Source of the DNA: Pontibacter silvestris | Lineage (GTDB): Bacteria > Bacteroidota > Bacteroidia > Cytophagales > Hymenobacteraceae | Assembly (NCBI RefSeq): GCF_020907275.1 | Contig: NZ_JAJJWI010000002.1 | Location: forward strand, 271,432-335,431 | Length of the DNA: 64,000 bases | Direction of reading: 5' to 3' | Shown here: one piece after another, positions 9,235-18,077 of the stretch | Layout: each line of letters opens with the position of its first letter | How positions within the stretch are numbered: position 1 is the stretch's first letter | The notes under the pieces: generated by a model | The model's database searches: none | Told to the model about the DNA's origin: nothing | The model's input: the letters and a program-made list of their open reading frames with translations, nothing else | Program-made: the position numbers and the translations under genes

Positions 9235-11796
9235 TTAATCTTCATTATCTTCTTCTTCGTTCTTTTCCGGATCAACCATTGTGTCAGGTTGAAGTGAATC
9301 TTCAGGGCTTAGCTCTGATTGCTCCAGAAGAACTTCTTCAGCTTCAGCCTCGTTTTCCATTTCAATTTTTGCCACAGATGATATCTTGTCTGTTTCATTC
9401 AGCTTAATCAGGCGTACACCTTGGGTTGCACGCCCAATTACACGAATGTCAGCTACGCGAAGTCTGATGGTAATGCCGGAACGGTTAATAATCATCAGGT
9501 CATCACCATCTACCACACCTTTTATAGCGACAAGTTTACCTGTTTTTTCCGTAACGTTCATTGTTTTCACACCCTTACCGCCACGATTCGTGATGCGGTA
9601 CTCATCCAGCAATGAACGCTTTCCGAATCCTTTTTCAGAAACTACTAAAAGCTCTGTGCTTTCATTCTGAACACAAACCATACCAATTACTTTATCCTCA
9701 GGTCCGGCTAAGGTTACGGCACGCACACCTGCTGCGTTACGCCCCATTGGCCTTACCTGCTCTTCGTTAAAGCGAATGGCTCTTCCTGAACCCAGTGCAA
9801 CGACAATTTCACTGTTACCATTTGTTAATTGTACATCCAGCAGGCGGTCGCCATCGTTTATTGTAATGGCATTTATACCGTTTGTTCTAGGGCGTGAATA
9901 TGCCTCCAGCACTGTTTTCTTAATAGTACCTTGCTCTGTACAGAATACGAGGTTATGGTTCAGTACATAATCATCATTTTTTAGGTCATGTACATTCAAT
10001 ACAGCACGTACGCTATCCTCTTTCTCTATCTGAATGATGTTCTGGATAGCACGGCCTTTGGTTGTTTTACCACCTTCCGGGATTTCATAAACTTTAAGCC
10101 AGAATACTTTACCAAATTCAGTAAAGAAGAGCATATAGTTATGCGTACTGGCTATAAATAAATGTTCGGTAAAATCATTTTCTTTAGAAGCAGCTACACC
10201 TCTGGAACCTACACCTCCTCGGCTCTGGCTTCTGTACTCACTTAACGAAGTACGCTTGATATATCCTTCATGAGAAATGGTGATAACCATGTTCTCCTCC
10301 GGAATCATATCTTCGTAGTTAATATCGCCACTGCTGGCTTCAATGCTCGTACGACGCTCATCACCATAGCGCTCCCTGATCTCAATCAGTTCGTCTTTGA
10401 TAATTTCCATACGACGGCTTTCATTTGCCAGGATGTCAGTCAGGTCGTCGATTAAAGCCATAATCTCCTGATACTCCTGTACAATCTTATCACGCTCCAG
10501 GCCAGTAAGACGCTGCAGACGCATATCTAATATAGCCCGAGCCTGTATTTCTGATAGATTAAAGCGCTCAATTAAGCCATTGCGGGCAATTTCAGGGTCA
10601 CGTGAAGAGCGAATCAGGTTGATTACTTCGTCCAGGTTATCCAGGGCGATAAGTAAACCTTCCAGAATGTGTGCACGCTTTTTAGCTTCGTCCAATTCAT
10701 ATTGGGTTCTGCGTATAACTACTTCATGGCGATGCTCCACAAAGTACTGAATCAGCTCTTTCAGGTTCAGCGTCATTGGCCGGCCTTTTACCAGAGCCAC
10801 GTTGTTTACGCCAAACGAAGACTGTAACTGCGTGTACTTATACAGGTTGTTCAGTACCACGTTCGGAATAGCATCACGCTTCAGGTCGTACACAATGCGT
10901 AAACCATCACGGTCAGACTCATCACGCAGGTCAGAAATACCCTCTATTTTCTTATCGTTAATCAGTGCAGCAGTTTTCTCAATCAAAGAAGCCTTATTAA
11001 CCATATAAGGAATCTCTGTTACGATAATTTGTTCCTTGCCTGTAGAGGAAGTCTCAAATGTGGCACGACCACGCATCAGCACACGGCCTCGGCCAGTTTC
11101 AAAAGCAGCCTTTACACCATCGTAACCATAAATAATGCCTCCTGTCGGAAAGTCTGGTGCTGTAATGTACTGCATCAGCTCTGCCACTGTAATCTCCTTA
11201 TTTTCGATATAGGCTATTGTACCGTTTATGACTTCCTTCAGGTTATGAGGTGCCATATTGGTAGCCATACCTACTGCAATACCGGATGTACCGTTTACAA
11301 GCAGGTTCGGGAATTTGGCAGGCATCACGGATGGCTCTTTCAGAGAGTCATCAAAGTTCGGAACAAAATCTACTGTGTTTTTTTCAAGATCAGCCAGTAG
11401 CTCATCAGCAATGCGCTTCAGTCGGGCTTCTGTATAACGCATGGCAGCCGGAGAGTCACCATCTATCGAACCATAGTTTCCCTGTCCGTCAACCAAAGGG
11501 TAGCGCAGAGACCATTCCTGGGCCATACGTACCATGGTGTCATATACAGAAGAGTCACCATGCGGATGGTACTTACCAAGCACCTCTCCTACAATTCTGG
11601 CTGACTTCTTATAAGATTTATTATAGGATACCCCCAGTTCGGACATTCCATAAAGCACACGGCGATGCACAGGCTTTAATCCATCTCGAACATCGGGTAA
11701 GGCTCTAGAAATGATAACAGACATTGAGTAGTCGATATACGCGCCGCGCATTTCGTCTTCAATGTTTATCGGTATTATTCGTTCGCCTTCTATCAT
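9235..11796 (-). CDS. gyrA: DNA gyrase subunit A
   Basis: An 853-residue GyrA. The N-terminus ([20 protein letters not shown]) is typical for Bacteroidota. The breakage-reunion domain carries the catalytic Tyr at residue 121 in AAMRYTEAR (Tyr122 in E. coli). The quinolone-determining region reads [10 protein letters not shown], so Ser82 and Asp86 (E. coli 83 and 87) have the susceptible form. The C-terminal pinwheel begins near residue 500 and contains a GyrA-box-like [10 protein letters not shown], which distinguishes gyrase from ParC. A short acidic tail (about the last 40 residues, many Glu and Asp) ends the protein. Together with GyrB it introduces negative supercoils into DNA using ATP. 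The gene is complete, of normal length, and has an ATG start. Confidence 0.98.
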   Translation of the reverse strand: MIEGERIIPINIEDEMRGAYIDYSMSVIISRALPDVRDGLKPVHRRVLYGMSELGVSYNKSYKKSARIVGEVLGKYHPHGDSSVYDTMVRMAQEWSLRYPLVDGQGNYGSIDGDSPAAMRYTEARLKRIADELLADLEKNTVDFVPNFDDSLKEPSVMPAKFPNLLVNGTSGIAVGMATNMAPHNLKEVINGTIAYIENKEITVAELMQYITAPDFPTGGIIYGYDGVKAAFETGRGRVLMRGRATFETSSTGKEQIIVTEIPYMVNKASLIEKTAALINDKKIEGISDLRDESDRDGLRIVYDLKRDAIPNVVLNNLYKYTQLQSSFGVNNVALVKGRPMTLNLKELIQYFVEHRHEVVIRRTQYELDEAKKRAHILEGLLIALDNLDEVINLIRSSRDPEIARNGLIERFNLSEIQARAILDMRLQRLTGLERDKIVQEYQEIMALIDDLTDILANESRRMEIIKDELIEIRERYGDERRTSIEASSGDINYEDMIPEENMVITISHEGYIKRTSLSEYRSQSRGGVGSRGVAASKENDFTEHLFIASTHNYMLFFTEFGKVFWLKVYEIPEGGKTTKGRAIQNIIQIEKEDSVRAVLNVHDLKNDDYVLNHNLVFCTEQGTIKKTVLEAYSRPRTNGINAITINDGDRLLDVQLTNGNSEIVVALGSGRAIRFNEEQVRPMGRNAAGVRAVTLAGPEDKVIGMVCVQNESTELLVVSEKGFGKRSLLDEYRITNRGGKGVKTMNVTEKTGKLVAIKGVVDGDDLMIINRSGITIRLRVADIRVIGRATQGVRLIKLNETDKISSVAKIEMENEAEAEEVLLEQSELSPEDSLQPDTMVDPEKNEEEDNED

Positions 11797-11878
11797 GTTT
11801 AAGGTCTAAATGTAAAAAATAGTGTGTTTTTATAAGATCGGGCAATTTATGCAAAAAAGCCGTTATAGCCTATATAGC

Positions 11879-12121
11879 TTAATTCTTATTTTTGCTTTTA
11901 TCGTTACTTCTTGCTGCTTTTTCCGAATTCATTTTAGGAAGCTTCTCTCCCATTCTAGGGTTTTGTTTTTTCCAGAAAGGCTGGCCTCTGAATTCGTGTT
12001 CACCATGTGCGTGCAACATACGCACCTGGCATGAAGTAATCGGGCAGCGGGGTGTACAGGATGCTGCCGAAAGAAAAAGAAAAAACATGCTAAAGAGTCT
12101 AAGCAGTCGGTTAGTTGCCAT
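11879..12121 (-). CDS. Small Cys/His-rich lipoprotein
   Basis: From the ATG at 12119-12121 the product is 80 residues. A GTG 8 codons upstream is less likely, because it would lengthen the signal and lies inside a hairpin. The signal MATNRLLRLFSMFFLFLSAASC has a lipobox (SAASC). The short mature part contains CTPRCPITSC, then VRMLHAHGEHEFRG, PFWKKQNP and a basic, charged tail. The Cys and His cluster could bind a metal, which is inference. I recall similar tiny lipoproteins in Hymenobacteraceae but know no function. It lies 82 bp upstream of gyrA on the same strand and just downstream of a hairpin that follows the SDR gene. Confidence 0.65.
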   Translation of the reverse strand: MATNRLLRLFSMFFLFLSAASCTPRCPITSCQVRMLHAHGEHEFRGQPFWKKQNPRMGEKLPKMNSEKAARSNDKSKNKN

Positions 12122-12134
12122 AAAATTTGGTTTG

Positions 12135-12168
12135 ATAAAAGCCACAGAATTTGCGCTGTGGCTTTTAT
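12135..12168 (-). terminator. Hairpin between the SDR gene and the small lipoprotein gene
   Basis: A 13-bp perfect stem (12135-12147 with 12156-12168) around an 8-nt loop, with a short T-rich 3' arm. It lies about 95 bp beyond the SDR stop codon and probably ends that transcript. Confidence 0.6.
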
Positions 12169-12262
12169 AGCCTACCTACAAAAGTACAGTTTTTTGTTTA
12201 TAATCACTAGCTATTCCTGTACATACTTTATCGTTTAAATGGTGCTAAGAGCGGTTTTAAAA

Positions 12263-13030
12263 CTATTGTGGATGAAAACCATTTATGGTAAAACCTCCGT
12301 CTACGGTTAGTGTCTGGCCCGTAATATAGGCAGCGGCTGGCAGGCATAAAAATGCAATGGCTCCGGCTACATCTTCAGGCTTGCCTACCTGTTGCATAGG
12401 TGTCCGGCTAATAACTGCATTGTAGAAATCCTGGTCTTGGAGTACGGCTTCGGCCAGAGGAGTACTAATGTACCAGGGAGCAACTGCGTTTACACGAATC
12501 TTATCTTTGGCCCACTCTACTGCTAAATTTCTGGTAAGCTGATTGAGTGCTGCTTTTGTCATGCCATAAATAGAACCTGTTCTAACATGTCTTAAACCAG
12601 CAACTGAGGTTACATGAATAATATTACCCTGTGCTGATTTGCTTAGCATAGGGTATAACAACTTGTTCAGGTCAAAAGCGGAGCGAAGATTTGTGTTCAT
12701 GATGAAGTCATATTCTTCGGGAGCATATTCAGCAGTGGGTTTTCGGATGTTGGTGCCCACATTATTTACCAGAATGTCAAGTTCCCCCCAGAGTTCCTGT
12801 ACAGTAGCCGCCAGTACGCTTCTACTTTCACTTGTACTAAGATCAGCCTGGAGTGTGTGAAGCCTTTCCGGATATTTAGTATGAAGCTTTTTTAAATCCT
12901 CTTCTTTTCTGGCCACAGCTAACACCTCAGCACCTAAATCAAGAAACTCTTTAACAGTTGCTTCTCCTATTCCTTTAGACCCGCCCGTAACAACTGCTTT
13001 TCGACCAGTAAGTAACCATCTGTTTTGCAT
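12263..13030 (-). CDS. Short-chain dehydrogenase/reductase, tropinone-reductase-like
   Basis: A 255-residue classical SDR. The cofactor motif is TGGSKGIG (residues about 15-22), followed by NNVG (about 89-92). The catalytic set is Ser in HVTSVAG, then YGMTK. The C-terminal block [15 protein letters not shown] is typical. The opening [19 protein letters not shown] resembles plant tropinone-reductase-like SDRs, but the bacterial substrate is unknown. These enzymes reduce carbonyls or oxidise alcohols with NAD(P)H. The start codon lies inside a 12-bp perfect inverted repeat (13024-13060), which could control translation. The gene is divergent from the decayed secreted-protein gene. Confidence 0.93.
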   Translation of the reverse strand: MQNRWLLTGRKAVVTGGSKGIGEATVKEFLDLGAEVLAVARKEEDLKKLHTKYPERLHTLQADLSTSESRSVLAATVQELWGELDILVNNVGTNIRKPTAEYAPEEYDFIMNTNLRSAFDLNKLLYPMLSKSAQGNIIHVTSVAGLRHVRTGSIYGMTKAALNQLTRNLAVEWAKDKIRVNAVAPWYISTPLAEAVLQDQDFYNAVISRTPMQQVGKPEDVAGAIAFLCLPAAAYITGQTLTVDGGFTINGFHPQ

Positions 13031-13060
13031 AATCAGTTTTTATTAGTTTGATTATGCAAA
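13024..13060 (-). promoter_or_regulatory. 12-bp inverted repeat covering the SDR start codon
   Basis: TTTGCATAATCA at 13024-13035 is perfectly complementary to TGATTATGCAAA at 13049-13060, with a 13-nt loop. The CAT at 13028-13030 is the start codon of the minus-strand SDR gene. In mRNA the ATG would be paired inside the hairpin; in DNA the repeat could be an operator. Confidence 0.6.
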
Positions 13061-13208
13061 TAACTTAATTTTTTATAAAGAAGTTTTAAAGCATATTATC
13101 TGATGTATCTTAACTAAAAATTATATTGCATCTACATAGAGTTCTAATTAGCTGCTTTTTACTTTAATACCTGAAAAGATCACTATTTAAACCATTATCT
13201 ACGGCTAT

Positions 13209-13926
13209 ATGAAAACACTACTATTTATTCTTCCTGTAGCCTTAGCGGCACGCCTATCCATTGCCCAAACAGTTGACAGTTCTACTCAACCTATTGGGCT
13301 GGCTGCCCAATAAAACCTAGAAAGCCTAGGAAGTGATGATGCCAGAGGTATGATTTTAACTTATAATAACAGGTATGAAGGAGTGAAAGGAACCCCTTAC
13401 TTTGTAGATGACTGGCACAAAGGCACGTTGGGCTTCAAAAACACTATTTATGACCAAGTTGAAGTAAAATACAATGTTTATGAAAACAGGGTTTTATACC
13501 GTGGTACAGATGGGAAGGAGTTTTTTCTGGAACCTCACCAAATAGATTATTTTACAATAGATAGCTTTACTTTTAAAAAGCCTGAAAACCTTAAGGGGCT
13601 TGATGTGAAGCTGATGAACAGCTTTTTTGCTGTTTTACACGAAGGGAAGAAGTGCCAGTTGCTAATGCTACCAGAGAAAACTTTTATAAAAGCGAATTAT
13701 CAGGGTGGCTACAGTGCTGGAAACACATATGATGAACTTCAGACCGCCAAGAGGTATTACTTTGTAGATCATAATAATGAGGCTCAAAAGATAAAACTAA
13801 ACAAAAAAAGTTTGTTACAAGTGCTGCATAATAAAAACCCTGAAGTAGAATCTTAAAAAGGAAAATATAGATGCAGCTTCTGAAGCTGGTTGGGCTAAAG
13901 TTTTAAGTTATTACAATTCATTTTGA
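13209..13926 (+). pseudogene. Decayed gene for a secreted protein (in-frame stop plus frameshift)
   Basis: An ATG at 13209 starts a good signal peptide (MKTLLFILPVALAARLSIAQ) but meets an in-frame TAA at 13311-13313 after 34 codons. The same frame then continues without a stop through NLESLGSDDARGM and a further 168 codons to a TAA at 13854-13856. Just before that stop the coding sense shifts by +1 near 13847-13860: the shifted frame reads LKKENIDAASEAGWAKVLSY and ends at a TGA at 13924-13926. A single intact ancestor of about 238 residues explains all three pieces. The body (TPYFVDDWHKG, YNVYENRVLY) resembles uncharacterised secreted Bacteroidota proteins. An internal ATG at 13350 could express a product lacking a signal peptide, but this is less likely. 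Confidence 0.8.
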
Positions 13927-13946
13927 GAAATAGGAAAAGCTCCAGT

Positions 13947-14975
13947 TCAATTCTCTTGTTGCTTATTACCTGTTATTCGTCTAAAATAGTCCCTTAAGTA
14001 TGATTTATCTATTTTAGGGCGGTTGTTTATTTCCTCAACAACCAGCTTATCTTTGTCGTTGGGCCATACATGGTACACAAAAACGTATTGCCCTCCATTT
14101 TTGCGCCATCCATCAAACTTTCCAAAGCGTAAATCCTTTATGTAAATTCCTTCTTTAGCAGGTTCAACGGCGTAATAGCCTTTGGTTACACTAAGAAGCT
14201 GCTCTAGCTTTTTGTTGCCACTATAGGGTTGTAAAAGCTCTTTTTGCTGTGGTTCAAAATCATAATTGATCTCTTTATCGCTATCAAGAAGAGAATAAAA
14301 ACCTGTATAAAAGCCATTATGTGTCTTTACTGTTACTGCCCAGAAAATAGTATTAAGGGGCGTGGGCTTACTGATGTAGTCACTGTAGGTTATGTTCTGT
14401 TCTCGCAGGCTTTCTTCAAAAGCGTTGTTAGCATAATGTTTCGCTATAAAACTAAAAGCTAGGTAGCATGAGCTAATAATGAGGCCAGCGGAATTCAACC
14501 TGCTGCGCATTTTACTGTAGCGGCTGTAAAACATAGCCGCAGCAACAAAAGCCATAAAGGGAACAGTGTACAGTGGGTCAACTACAAATATGTTATAGAA
14601 AGCCACGCCATAGTTACTGAACGGCCAAAAGAGCTGTGTTCCCCAGGTGGTAAAGCTGTCTAGTATAGCATGTGTGGTAAACCCAAGGAAAAACAGCAGT
14701 GTCCAGTCTTTAACAGTTGCTGATTGGTTGGGATACAATTTCTTTAGCAGCCAACCTAGTATCGGCGACACTATAACAGCAAACAACAAAGAGTGTGTAA
14801 CAGAACGGTGGAAAGTAAGTTCTTGTACCGTGTCCAGCCAAGGGCTCACCAGTACGTCCAGGTCAGGTATTGTTCCGGCAATTGCTCCCCATATTATAGC
14901 CTTATTCCCTATTTTTTTGCCAGCTATAGCTTCTCCTACAGAAGCCCCAAGCACTATTTGTGTAAGTGAATCCAT
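13947..14975 (-). CDS. Membrane-bound metal-dependent hydrolase, YdjM/DUF457 family
   Basis: A 342-residue protein starting MDSLTQIVLGASVGEA, the standard opening of this family. Candidate metal ligands are Asp in AGTIPDLDVL, the two His of FHRSVTHS, and His/Asp in GFTTHAILDSFTTWG. About four membrane segments lie in the first 190 residues. A soluble C-terminal half follows (about 200-342), with many aromatic and charged residues. E. coli YdjM is an SOS-induced inner-membrane protein whose substrate is not known, so I do not assign one here. It is convergent with the pseudogene, with 20 bp between the ends, and divergent from the channel-like gene at 15119. Confidence 0.88.
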   Translation of the reverse strand: MDSLTQIVLGASVGEAIAGKKIGNKAIIWGAIAGTIPDLDVLVSPWLDTVQELTFHRSVTHSLLFAVIVSPILGWLLKKLYPNQSATVKDWTLLFFLGFTTHAILDSFTTWGTQLFWPFSNYGVAFYNIFVVDPLYTVPFMAFVAAAMFYSRYSKMRSRLNSAGLIISSCYLAFSFIAKHYANNAFEESLREQNITYSDYISKPTPLNTIFWAVTVKTHNGFYTGFYSLLDSDKEINYDFEPQQKELLQPYSGNKKLEQLLSVTKGYYAVEPAKEGIYIKDLRFGKFDGWRKNGGQYVFVYHVWPNDKDKLVVEEINNRPKIDKSYLRDYFRRITGNKQQEN

Positions 14976-15118
14976 TCGTAATAGTATAATTTGATAGAGG
15001 CGATAACAAGCAGTTGTGTTATGCCTGTCGGAAACACAACTAAAACCCTTTCTCTACAGCAAAAGTATACAACCTGTATTTATGTTTACCTTTCTTTTAG
15101 CACCTTAATAACTTTCTA

Positions 15119-16156
15119 ATGAACCTGATCCTGCTTATACCAGGCATAATTATTCTGGCTTTAGTTGTTTATGATGTCATTTACACTACTCTTGCTCCAA
15201 GTGGTGCTGCACCGGTAAGTGGTCATGTAAGCAACGGTATCTGGCACATATTCTATAGCCTTAAGCGTATAACAGGTAACAGGAATGTTTTAAAAGGAGC
15301 GGGTGTGGTGATAGTGGTATTTATACTCATGACCTGGGTCATTATGTTATGGCTGGCTAATTTCCTGATCTTTTCTTCGGCAACTGATTCTGTCGTTAAC
15401 TCAACTACCAATGAGCTTGCAACTCCAAAGCAGGTTCTGTATTATACTGGATATTTGCTTTCTACTATGGGTAACGGGGATTATAAAGCAGGAACAGACA
15501 ATTGGCGGGTGTACTCAGCAATAATTTCTTTCTCTGGTTTAATTATGATTACGATAGCCATAACTTATGTTGTACCTGTCGTTAATGCTGTTACACAAAG
15601 ACGGGCGCTTAGCATACGTATTGCCTCTATTGGTCACAGTGTGCAGCTTATGCTACTTAACAACTGGAATGGGAAAAACTTTAAAATGCTGGAGGATCAA
15701 TTTCAGGAACTGGCACAGCAGGTAACGAAACAAGGGCAGTTACATTTTTCTTATCCTGTTCTTCATTTCTTCCATCATCAAAACAAGATAGCTTCTTTAC
15801 TGCCAAACTTGGCTATGCTTGATGAAGCCATAACTATTCTGATGCTTTACATACCGGAAGAAAAGCAGCCGGCTAAGCAATTCCTGATTCCTCTTCGCAT
15901 TGCGCTTACAACTTTCTTACAATCGCTCAGCACAACTTTCATTCAACCGTCTGAAGAACCTCCGTCCCTAGAGACAGAGGCAATCAGAAAGGCTGGTATT
16001 AATTTGATGTCACCTGATGCAGAAACTTTAGAACAGGTTAAATACCGAAGGTGTATTCTTAAAACAATGGTATTACACGATGGATGGGAATGGGAAGATT
16101 TAAATAAACCCTTGCTAAGTCCAAAATGGGATGCTTTTTCAAAGCTTACCTTATAA
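15119..16156 (+). CDS. Two-helix K+-channel-like membrane protein with variant filter
   Basis: A 345-residue protein. TM1 is near residues 3-23 (with the VYDVIYTTLAP motif seen in bacterial K+-channel-family proteins), another hydrophobic segment is at about 62-88, and a pore-like loop YYTGYLLSTMGNGDYKAG (about 108-125) precedes a last membrane segment at about 135-160. In K+ channels the filter is T-x-G-Y/F-G-D; here it is TMGNGD, with Asn in the aromatic position. The C-terminal 180 residues are cytosolic and helical, with no recognisable RCK or nucleotide-binding domain. Ion selectivity is therefore uncertain. The 3' end overlaps the convergent gene by 11 bp and no terminator lies between them. 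Confidence 0.7.
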   Translation: MNLILLIPGIIILALVVYDVIYTTLAPSGAAPVSGHVSNGIWHIFYSLKRITGNRNVLKGAGVVIVVFILMTWVIMLWLANFLIFSSATDSVVNSTTNELATPKQVLYYTGYLLSTMGNGDYKAGTDNWRVYSAIISFSGLIMITIAITYVVPVVNAVTQRRALSIRIASIGHSVQLMLLNNWNGKNFKMLEDQFQELAQQVTKQGQLHFSYPVLHFFHHQNKIASLLPNLAMLDEAITILMLYIPEEKQPAKQFLIPLRIALTTFLQSLSTTFIQPSEEPPSLETEAIRKAGINLMSPDAETLEQVKYRRCILKTMVLHDGWEWEDLNKPLLSPKWDAFSKLTL

Positions 16157-17312
16157 TAGGCATACGCTTGAACTCCTTATTTCTGTCGAATAAGAAACGA
16201 TAAGTAGCATGAGTCTTATAGATGCGGCTGCCTATTTGTTCGGCTACTTTCATCATTTTGGGATTAAAGTCACCGATCCAATTCATTTGAAGGTCTGTGT
16301 ACTTGATAGACGGATCATCTATAACAAGCTTCCCTTCAGCCGTTATCATAGCAGCTTCTACCCCTTTTCCCTGAAACTCAGGAGTAATCCCGAACACAAT
16401 ACCATACATGGTAGTACAGGCCCCACGCCAGCGATTGAAAACAAACTTAAGTTTACCCCATAAGTCCATTTTACCATTGACATACTTAAACAGCTGGTTT
16501 AGTTCTGGTATAGCTAAAAAGAAACCAATCGGCTCATCCTGATGGTAGGCAAACCACATAATGCGTTCATCAATTATCGGGTTCAGTGTTTTCATGATTA
16601 ATTTAGCCTGTGCCTCACTCATACCTTTCACACCTTCATGTTTGGTCCAGGCTTTATTGTAAACAATACGGAAGTCTTCAGTATACTTCTCAATATGCTT
16701 CTTATCCATATGCCTGAAGCTAAAGTTAGGGTCCCTTAGTATCCGATCTGCTTTTTCATGATATTCGGCAGACAGAGGTTCTTTTACAGCACGGTAGTAG
16801 GTATACTGCTTAAAGAAAATCTGAAAACCATAGTTCTCCAGCAATTGCTGATAATAAGAGTAATTGTAATTCATGCAGTATGTCGGAGGATAATAGCCAT
16901 CAATCAAAACACCCCACCACCTATCACGATCACCTAAGTTTATAGGACCATCCATTGCTTCCATGCCTCTTTCCTGCAACCAGCTTTTTGAGGCATCAAA
17001 AAGTAAATTAGCTGCTTCCTGATCATTTATACAATCAAAAAAACCCATGCCTCCTGTTGGCTGCTCGTAGGTATTGGCTGTAAGTTTATTAATAAAAGCG
17101 GCAATGCGCCCAATCAAATTCCCCTTACTGTCACGCAAAATCCATCTTATGGCTTTTCCGTCACGAAGCAGTTTGTTCTTTTTAGGATCAAAAACGTTTT
17201 CTACGTCTTTGTCTAAAGGCCTGATAAAGTTAGGATCCTTTTTGTATAGCTTAACTGGCACCATGAGAAAATCATTCGCCAGTTCTGGAGTAGTAACTTC
17301 TATTAATTGCAT
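16146..17312 (-). CDS. GNAT-fold acetyltransferase-like protein
   Basis: A 388-residue cytosolic protein. The N-terminal part (MQLIEVTTPELANDFLMVP, then IRWILRDSKGNLIGRIAAFI) and the C-terminal part (IMWFAYHQDEPIGFFLAIPE, then GITPEFQGKGVEAAMI) each look like GNAT elements. The second contains a Q/RxxGxG/A-type acetyl-CoA loop (QGKGVEA). A central segment GPINLGDRDRWWGVLIDGY is distinctive. I recall long proteins of this type in Bacteroidota annotated only as GNAT-like. The substrate is unknown. Its 3' end overlaps that of the channel-like gene by 11 bp, tail to tail. Confidence 0.7.
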   Translation of the reverse strand: MQLIEVTTPELANDFLMVPVKLYKKDPNFIRPLDKDVENVFDPKKNKLLRDGKAIRWILRDSKGNLIGRIAAFINKLTANTYEQPTGGMGFFDCINDQEAANLLFDASKSWLQERGMEAMDGPINLGDRDRWWGVLIDGYYPPTYCMNYNYSYYQQLLENYGFQIFFKQYTYYRAVKEPLSAEYHEKADRILRDPNFSFRHMDKKHIEKYTEDFRIVYNKAWTKHEGVKGMSEAQAKLIMKTLNPIIDERIMWFAYHQDEPIGFFLAIPELNQLFKYVNGKMDLWGKLKFVFNRWRGACTTMYGIVFGITPEFQGKGVEAAMITAEGKLVIDDPSIKYTDLQMNWIGDFNPKMMKVAEQIGSRIYKTHATYRFLFDRNKEFKRMPIIR

Positions 17313-17432
17313 AGTTGTACTTTGGTCGAAAACTCAAATTAAAGGATTATCCCAGTTAAAACATAAAGAACAGCCGAAGAAACCACTTCTAGAGCTTGAC
17401 TAGCTTTATCTAAGATTTTGCTGCAAACAAAA

Positions 17433-17465
17433 AAAGCCACTAATGAAATCATCATTAGTGGCTTT
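17433..17465 (-). terminator. Terminator of the tRNA-Thr array
   Basis: A 14-bp perfect stem (17433-17446 with 17452-17465) around a 5-nt loop, followed on the minus strand by a run of T. It starts 6 bp after the last tRNA gene of the array and also lies downstream of nothing else on that strand. Confidence 0.9.
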
Positions 17466-17471
17466 AAAATG

Positions 17472-17544
<73 letters not shown>

Positions 17545-17605
17545 TTGAAGAGTTGTTATTTAGTAAAAAAGCATATGCTCTTCAATCAAGTGCTTTTTAG
17601 AGGTG

Positions 17606-17678
17606 AGCCCCCTGCCGGGATCGAACCAGCGCCCTACTGATTACAAGTCAGTTGCTCTACCAGCTGAGCTAAGGAGGC
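17606..17678 (-). tRNA. tRNA-Thr (anticodon TGT), array copy 3, variable-loop variant
   Basis: Same cloverleaf as its neighbours except for one base: the variable loop reads AGGGC instead of AGGTC. The change does not break a stem, so the tRNA should still be functional. No encoded CCA. Confidence 0.96.
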
Positions 17679-17739
17679 TTGAAGAGTTATTATTTAGTAA
17701 AAAAGCATATGCTCTCCAATCAAGTGCTTTTTAGAGGTG

Positions 17740-17812
<73 letters not shown>

Positions 17813-17873
17813 TTGAAGAGTTGTTATTTAGTAAAAAAGCATATGCTCTTCAATCAAGTGCTTTTTAGAGGTG

Positions 17874-17946
<73 letters not shown>

Positions 17947-18077
17947 TTACTCTTTTTTTGTTGTGCTTTATTGTTCTAAAGCGATGCAAAGGTATCGCTT
18001 AGATTTTATTATGCAAACACCTTCCTAAACTTTTTTAGCTGGTTAAATATAAGCTTTTGAAATTCAGGGAGAAAAAT

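Noticed and set aside
11433..11558. Possible quinolone-resistance changes in GyrA
   Set aside because: The critical Ser and Asp (residues 82 and 86) have the susceptible form.
11286..11708. 140-residue open frame opposite gyrA
   Set aside because: Its length comes from codon bias of gyrA on the other strand; it shows no coding signs.
11892..12170. 92-residue plus-strand open frame over the small lipoprotein gene
   Set aside because: The minus-strand frame has a convincing lipoprotein signal and a conserved-type Cys motif, and the plus frame has neither.
13350..13856. Intact 168-residue gene starting at an internal ATG
   Set aside because: A signal peptide lies in the same frame upstream of a single stop, and the C-terminal peptide continues in another frame; a decayed longer gene explains more of the sequence.
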